Of a stretch of DNA of 64,000 nt, positions 60,785-64,000 are shown piece by piece (position 1 is the first letter of the stretch; each line of letters begins with the position of its first letter). The stretch covers positions 8,553-72,552 of the forward strand of contig CALGBW010000051.1 in assembly GCA_937884635.1 (NCBI GenBank), read 5' to 3'. The notes beneath the pieces were generated by a model that did no database searches, had not been told where the DNA came from, and worked only from the letters and a program-made list of their open reading frames with translations. Source of the DNA: an uncultured Chlamydiaceae bacterium. GTDB taxonomy: Bacteria; Chlamydiota; Chlamydiia; Chlamydiales; Chlamydiaceae. A program made the translations under genes and the position numbers.

Positions 60785-62062
60785 ATGTTTTCTTTACTCA
60801 TTTTTGTGCTCATCAGCGGTTTTTATACTTCTTGGAATATAGGAGCCAATGATGTGGCTAATGCCGTCGGCCCGAGTGTTGGCTCGGGTGCTTTAACATT
60901 AAAACAAGCCGTTCTCATTGCTGCTATATTCGAATTTTTAGGGGCTATTCTTCTTGGAGACCGTGTGACCGGTACAATAGAAGGTGGTTTGGTTTCGGTT
61001 CCGGATTCAATGCTGGGATCCAGAGATTATGTGTTTGGTATGACAGCCGCTCTTCTAGCCACCGGAGTTTGGTTACAGCTAGCTTCCTTTTTCGGATGGC
61101 CCGTTTCCACAACACATTCCATTGTTGGTGCTGTTGTAGGGTTTGGTGCTGTCTTAGGGCATGGCGCTGTCTTACATTGGGGAGCAATAGGGGCAATTGC
61201 AGTCAGCTGGTTGCTTTCTCCATTCTTAGGAGGATGTATTGCTTATCTAGTATTTTCTTTTATTCGGTACCACATCCTTTATAAGAATGATCCCGTAGAG
61301 GCTATGGTGCGGGTTGCTCCGTTTCTAGCTCTTTTAATGATGTGGTTATTAGGGACGATCATTGTTATGGGGGGAGTGATCTCCCGATGGATCCCTCGTT
61401 CCTTATCTATGGGATTGGTCTTTACTAGTGGCCTTGTTGTTTTTGGAGTCATGTATCGGTATGTCTCCTCACCTCACTGCTGTCATCTAACAGGGGAAGC
61501 GAAGGAAGGAGAGATTCTCTACCGCCTCCAGCTACGCGGAGGGCATTATGGGAAGAAATACCTCGTTGTAGAGAGGATTTTTGCCTATCTACAAGTAATG
61601 ATCGCTTGCTTTATGTCCTTTGCTCACGGGTCTAATGATGTTGCAAATGCTATTGCTCCGATTGTAGGTGTGATCCGTAACTTATACCCTGAGTATCATT
61701 CCTCTCAGATGCTCTTATATTTGATGGCCTTTGGGGGATTAGGATTAGTAATTGGCTTAGCCACCTGGGGATGGCGTGTCATCGAAACTATCGGTTGTAA
61801 GATCACAGAACTGACTCCTTCCCGAGGGTTTTCCGTAGGAATGGGCGCTTCGATTACAATTGCCCTAGCTTCCGCGTTTGGGTTTCCAGTGTCTACCACA
61901 CATGTTGTTGTAGGGGCTGTTTTAGGAATTGGCTTAGCAAGAGGGATTCAAGCGATCAACTTGAATATCATTAAGGATATCGTCTTATCTTGGTTTATCA
62001 CTCTTCCCGCCGGCGCTATTCTATCCGTTTTCTTTTTTGTTATTCTGAAACACCTATTCTAG
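60785..62062 (+). CDS. pit: Inorganic phosphate transporter (Pit family)
   Basis: 425 residues, about ten membrane segments. The duplicated Pit signature is clear: GANDVANAVGPSVGSGAL near the start and HGSNDVANAIAPIVGV in the second half, each followed by a PVSTTH motif (WPVSTTHSIVGAVVG, FPVSTTHVVVGAVLG). It imports phosphate with protons or sodium across the inner membrane. CT692 position. A palindromic terminator follows. Confidence 0.96.
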   Translation: MFSLLIFVLISGFYTSWNIGANDVANAVGPSVGSGALTLKQAVLIAAIFEFLGAILLGDRVTGTIEGGLVSVPDSMLGSRDYVFGMTAALLATGVWLQLASFFGWPVSTTHSIVGAVVGFGAVLGHGAVLHWGAIGAIAVSWLLSPFLGGCIAYLVFSFIRYHILYKNDPVEAMVRVAPFLALLMMWLLGTIIVMGGVISRWIPRSLSMGLVFTSGLVVFGVMYRYVSSPHCCHLTGEAKEGEILYRLQLRGGHYGKKYLVVERIFAYLQVMIACFMSFAHGSNDVANAIAPIVGVIRNLYPEYHSSQMLLYLMAFGGLGLVIGLATWGWRVIETIGCKITELTPSRGFSVGMGASITIALASAFGFPVSTTHVVVGAVLGIGLARGIQAINLNIIKDIVLSWFITLPAGAILSVFFFVILKHLF

Positions 62063-62084
62063 AGCGATTAGGAATATGTTCTGT

Positions 62085-62110
62085 TAAACCTATTTAGGTT
62101 TATTATTTTT
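62085..62110 (+). terminator. Terminator after pit
   Basis: Perfect palindrome TAAACCTA-TT-TAGGTTTA (62085-62102) followed by TTATTTTT. Confidence 0.75.
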
Positions 62111-62111
62111 G

Positions 62112-62253
62112 TTGCCGTAAAACCCACAAGTCTTTCGCTTGTGGGATGTAAGGAACTATCCTTACATCGGCACGGGTTAAGAGCTGACTTTTTAGGAAGC
62201 TGTTCCTCTGTAAAGTCCGAGGCCTATGAGTCTTTAGCTCATGGGTAGTTCAC
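62112..62253 (+). mobile_element. Structured element resembling an IS605-type end / omega RNA, four stems
   Basis: In order: CCCACAAG-TCTTTCG-CTTGTGGG (62123-62145), GATGTAAGG/CCTTACATC (about 62145-62168), nested GACTTT [AGGAA/TTCCT] AAAGTC (about 62184-62217), then CCTATGAG-TCTTTAG-CTCATGGG (62223-62245) ending TAGTTCAC (62246-62253). The last two parts repeat the layout at 54063-54130 with different stem sequences but the same loop and ending. No transposase or TnpB frame is present, so it is a remnant, a mini-element or a free-standing RNA. Confidence 0.55.
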
Positions 62254-62477
62254 TTATGCCTAAAGTATCCTAAGTGAGAAAATTTTTGTGTTGCAAGAGA
62301 TGAAATGAGTGAGCTTAGCCAAACTGAACTCGTTTTGGTTAAGCTGCTTTGAAAAGATTCATTAAAATCGCTTATCCCCACCATTTGGGCCAGGTATTTT
62401 TTAATCTTGAGAAGAACAAGGTCCTTACATAGATTGCTAAAATATTTTCTTAACTTTTTAAGAAAAGGGGTGGAGAT

Positions 62478-62789
62478 ATGTCTATAAGTGGGAGTTATTG
62501 TCAGCATGCTAGAGCATGTAGCTGTGGGGGTAATGAGAGCCAAGGTTCTCATGAGAACAATACAATAGATAACAGAATACAGGATGTCGCTCAAGGCGCT
62601 AATGGGATTGATGGGAAACCTTATGATTGTTCCGGTAATGGGGCAGGGATAAGTACAGGAAACAACTGTCGCATTTCCAAACGGAAGAAAAGCAGTAGCG
62701 GTGGGAGTAATGAGCCCCGGGTAGTAGATGTTGAGAGAATAGATTCTCCAGGATGTACTACGATCATCCTAATCAGAAAAAATAGTTAG
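62478..62789 (+). CDS. Small Gly/Ser/Asn-rich orphan protein
   Basis: 103 residues, start MSISGSYCQHARACSCGGNE with GGGTGGAG directly upstream of the ATG at 62478. Cysteines cluster near the start (C-x(5)-C-x-C). Middle and end are Gly/Asn/Ser-rich with a basic patch (RISKRKKSSSGG), and the C-terminus TTIILIRKNS is a short strand. It resembles the 58053 protein in style (MSxISGS start, Cys and Gly/Ser-rich). A strong hairpin follows at 62820. Confidence 0.6.
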   Translation: MSISGSYCQHARACSCGGNESQGSHENNTIDNRIQDVAQGANGIDGKPYDCSGNGAGISTGNNCRISKRKKSSSGGSNEPRVVDVERIDSPGCTTIILIRKNS

Positions 62790-62819
62790 ATAGAATTTGC
62801 AATAACAAACAGACGAACT

Positions 62820-62855
62820 GGCGTACGATCCCCTAGTCTAGGGGATACGCCTTAG
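62820..62855 (+). terminator. Terminator after the 62478 gene
   Basis: Stem GGCGTA-ATCCCCTA / TAGGGGAT-ACGCC with a 3-base loop (62820-62851), followed by TTAGATTCT. It could serve both this gene and convergent pgk. Confidence 0.65.
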
Positions 62856-62910
62856 ATTCTAGCTCAGCATTTTCTTGGTGAGGGATGCTGTTTATAGATG
62901 TAGCTAGCTC

Positions 62911-64000
62911 TCAACTGCGTTGAGGGGAGAGAACTTCCGTCCCAGGTAAGAACCCTTTTTCTAAGAATTCCAATGAAGCTCCGCCTCCAGTAGAGACGTG
63001 GGATACCTGAGCTGCGCAGCCTGCTAAGGCAACAACAGCGGCGGCATCACCACCCCCTACCACCGTAGTAGCAGATGGATGATTAGCTAGGCTATGAGCA
63101 ATGGCAATGGATCCTCGATCAAAAGGTGGAATTTCATAGACTCCAACAGGGCCATTCCAGAACACGGTTGCAGATTCAGCGATGACTTTCTGGTAAGCAG
63201 CTAGGGTTTCTGGTCCGATATCTAATCCCTCTAAGTGATCGGGGATTCCATTGGCAATAGATTCGACAGACCAGGCTACACCTGGTTCACAGCTGGCGGC
63301 TGCAATGACATCTATGGGAAGGTGGATGCGGATGTTTCTTTGCTGGGCTTGCTGAAAGACACGTTGAGCGAGTTCAATTCCGGATTCTTCAAATAAAGAG
63401 CGTCCGATGGGTTTATTTAATGCTTTTAGGAATGTAAAGCCCATACCGCCCGCTAAGATCAGATTGTCGATTTTATCTAAAAGAGCTTCTATGATTCCGA
63501 TTTTAGATGAGACCTTAGCCCCTCCTAGGATTGCTGTAAATGGACGTTTGGGGGAGGCTAGGAGGTGTTCACCTAGAAACTCTAATTCTTGACTCATGAG
63601 AAATCCAGCAGCAGCCTTTCCAGGAAAAGCCTGAGGGACGATGTAAACGGAAGCGTGCTTCCGATGGGAAGTTCCGAAGGCATCATTGACATATAGGTCT
63701 CCATAAGAGGCTAATTCCGCAGCGAAGCTGGGATCTTCTTCTGGATGTTCTTCTCCCTTGTGAAAACGTAAGTTTTCTAATAGAAGGACTCTTCCTGGGG
63801 ATAGCTGAGCAACTGCTTGTCGGGCTACCTCTCCAACGCAGTCAGGAGCTAAGGGAACATGATGGCCGAGATACCCTTCCAAAACTTCCACGATAGGTTG
63901 AAGAGAGTACTTCTCTTCAAAGCCTGATCCTGCAGGACGACCAAGGTGGCTCATGAGAATAACAGCCGCATCTCTTTTAAGAAGGTAGTTAATCGTAGGC
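62911..64000 (-). CDS. pgk: Phosphoglycerate kinase, partial
   Basis: The gene runs off the right edge; about 362 C-terminal residues of some 400 are present. Visible: PTINYLLKRDAAVILMSHLGRP-type N-domain, LLLENLRFHKGEEHPEEDPS, VNDAFGTSHRKHASVY, ILGGAKVSSKIGIIEALL, WNGPVGVYEIPPFDRGS and the nucleotide loop VVGGGDAAAVV with STGGGASLEFLE. Interconverts 1,3-bisphosphoglycerate and 3-phosphoglycerate in glycolysis. Start lies beyond the window. CT693 position. Confidence 0.97.
   Translation of the reverse strand, partial: PTINYLLKRDAAVILMSHLGRPAGSGFEEKYSLQPIVEVLEGYLGHHVPLAPDCVGEVARQAVAQLSPGRVLLLENLRFHKGEEHPEEDPSFAAELASYGDLYVNDAFGTSHRKHASVYIVPQAFPGKAAAGFLMSQELEFLGEHLLASPKRPFTAILGGAKVSSKIGIIEALLDKIDNLILAGGMGFTFLKALNKPIGRSLFEESGIELAQRVFQQAQQRNIRIHLPIDVIAAASCEPGVAWSVESIANGIPDHLEGLDIGPETLAAYQKVIAESATVFWNGPVGVYEIPPFDRGSIAIAHSLANHPSATTVVGGGDAAAVVALAGCAAQVSHVSTGGGASLEFLEKGFLPGTEVLSPQRS

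Overview
The window is from a bacterium of the genus Chlamydia. Gene order follows the C. trachomatis CT661-CT693 backbone almost exactly, and it carries the chlamydia-only type III secretion operon, a major outer membrane protein (MOMP) and a duplicated-topoisomerase start. I cannot fix the species by eye.

Layout. 1-727 is the 5' part of a ParE/GyrB-like gene. 728-1404 has no recognisable gene, although C. trachomatis carries hemA here. 1405-14017 is a type III secretion operon on the plus strand: Scc4, CdsD, CdsE, CdsF, CdsG, a CT668-like protein, CdsN, CdsO, CdsP, CdsQ, Pkn5 and CdsC. A tRNA-Thr and a strong terminator close it.

14159-33731 is a roughly 19.5-kb accessory island, all on the minus strand. 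It holds 16 paralogues of one family I do not recognise: 15 intact, one frameshifted, plus the stub of a 17th. Each has a Ser/Pro/Thr-rich modular N-terminus with short basic boxes and a conserved core of about 200 residues. Five minus-strand promoters, each with a run of A between TTGCAA and a -10-like box, head the apparent transcription units. This looks like a phase-variable multigene family, plausibly of secreted effectors.

33944-38952 returns to the backbone on the minus strand: mcsB-like (active-site motifs lost), mcsA, tRNA-Lys, tRNA-Glu, frr, pyrH, tsf, rpsB, tRNA-Gly. 39185-41729 holds two tandem ompA copies, the downstream one broken by two single-base frameshifts. 42173-51419 has pbp2, a TPR protein and sufBCDS.

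51433-54130 is a second accessory block: a degenerate polysaccharide-deacetylase-like protein, a membrane-anchored helical protein and a Cys-rich gene split at an A8 run behind another A-tract promoter. ParB and the DppD/DppF ATPases follow. 57380-60017 is a third accessory block of small, Cys-, Gly- or Pro-rich genes with internal duplications. The PhoU-like/Pit phosphate transporter pair, one more small orphan gene and the 3' part of pgk end the window. Two structured elements, at 54063-54130 and 62112-62253, end in the hairpin-TAGTTYAC arrangement I associate with IS200/IS605 right ends and TnpB guide RNAs; no transposase is present.
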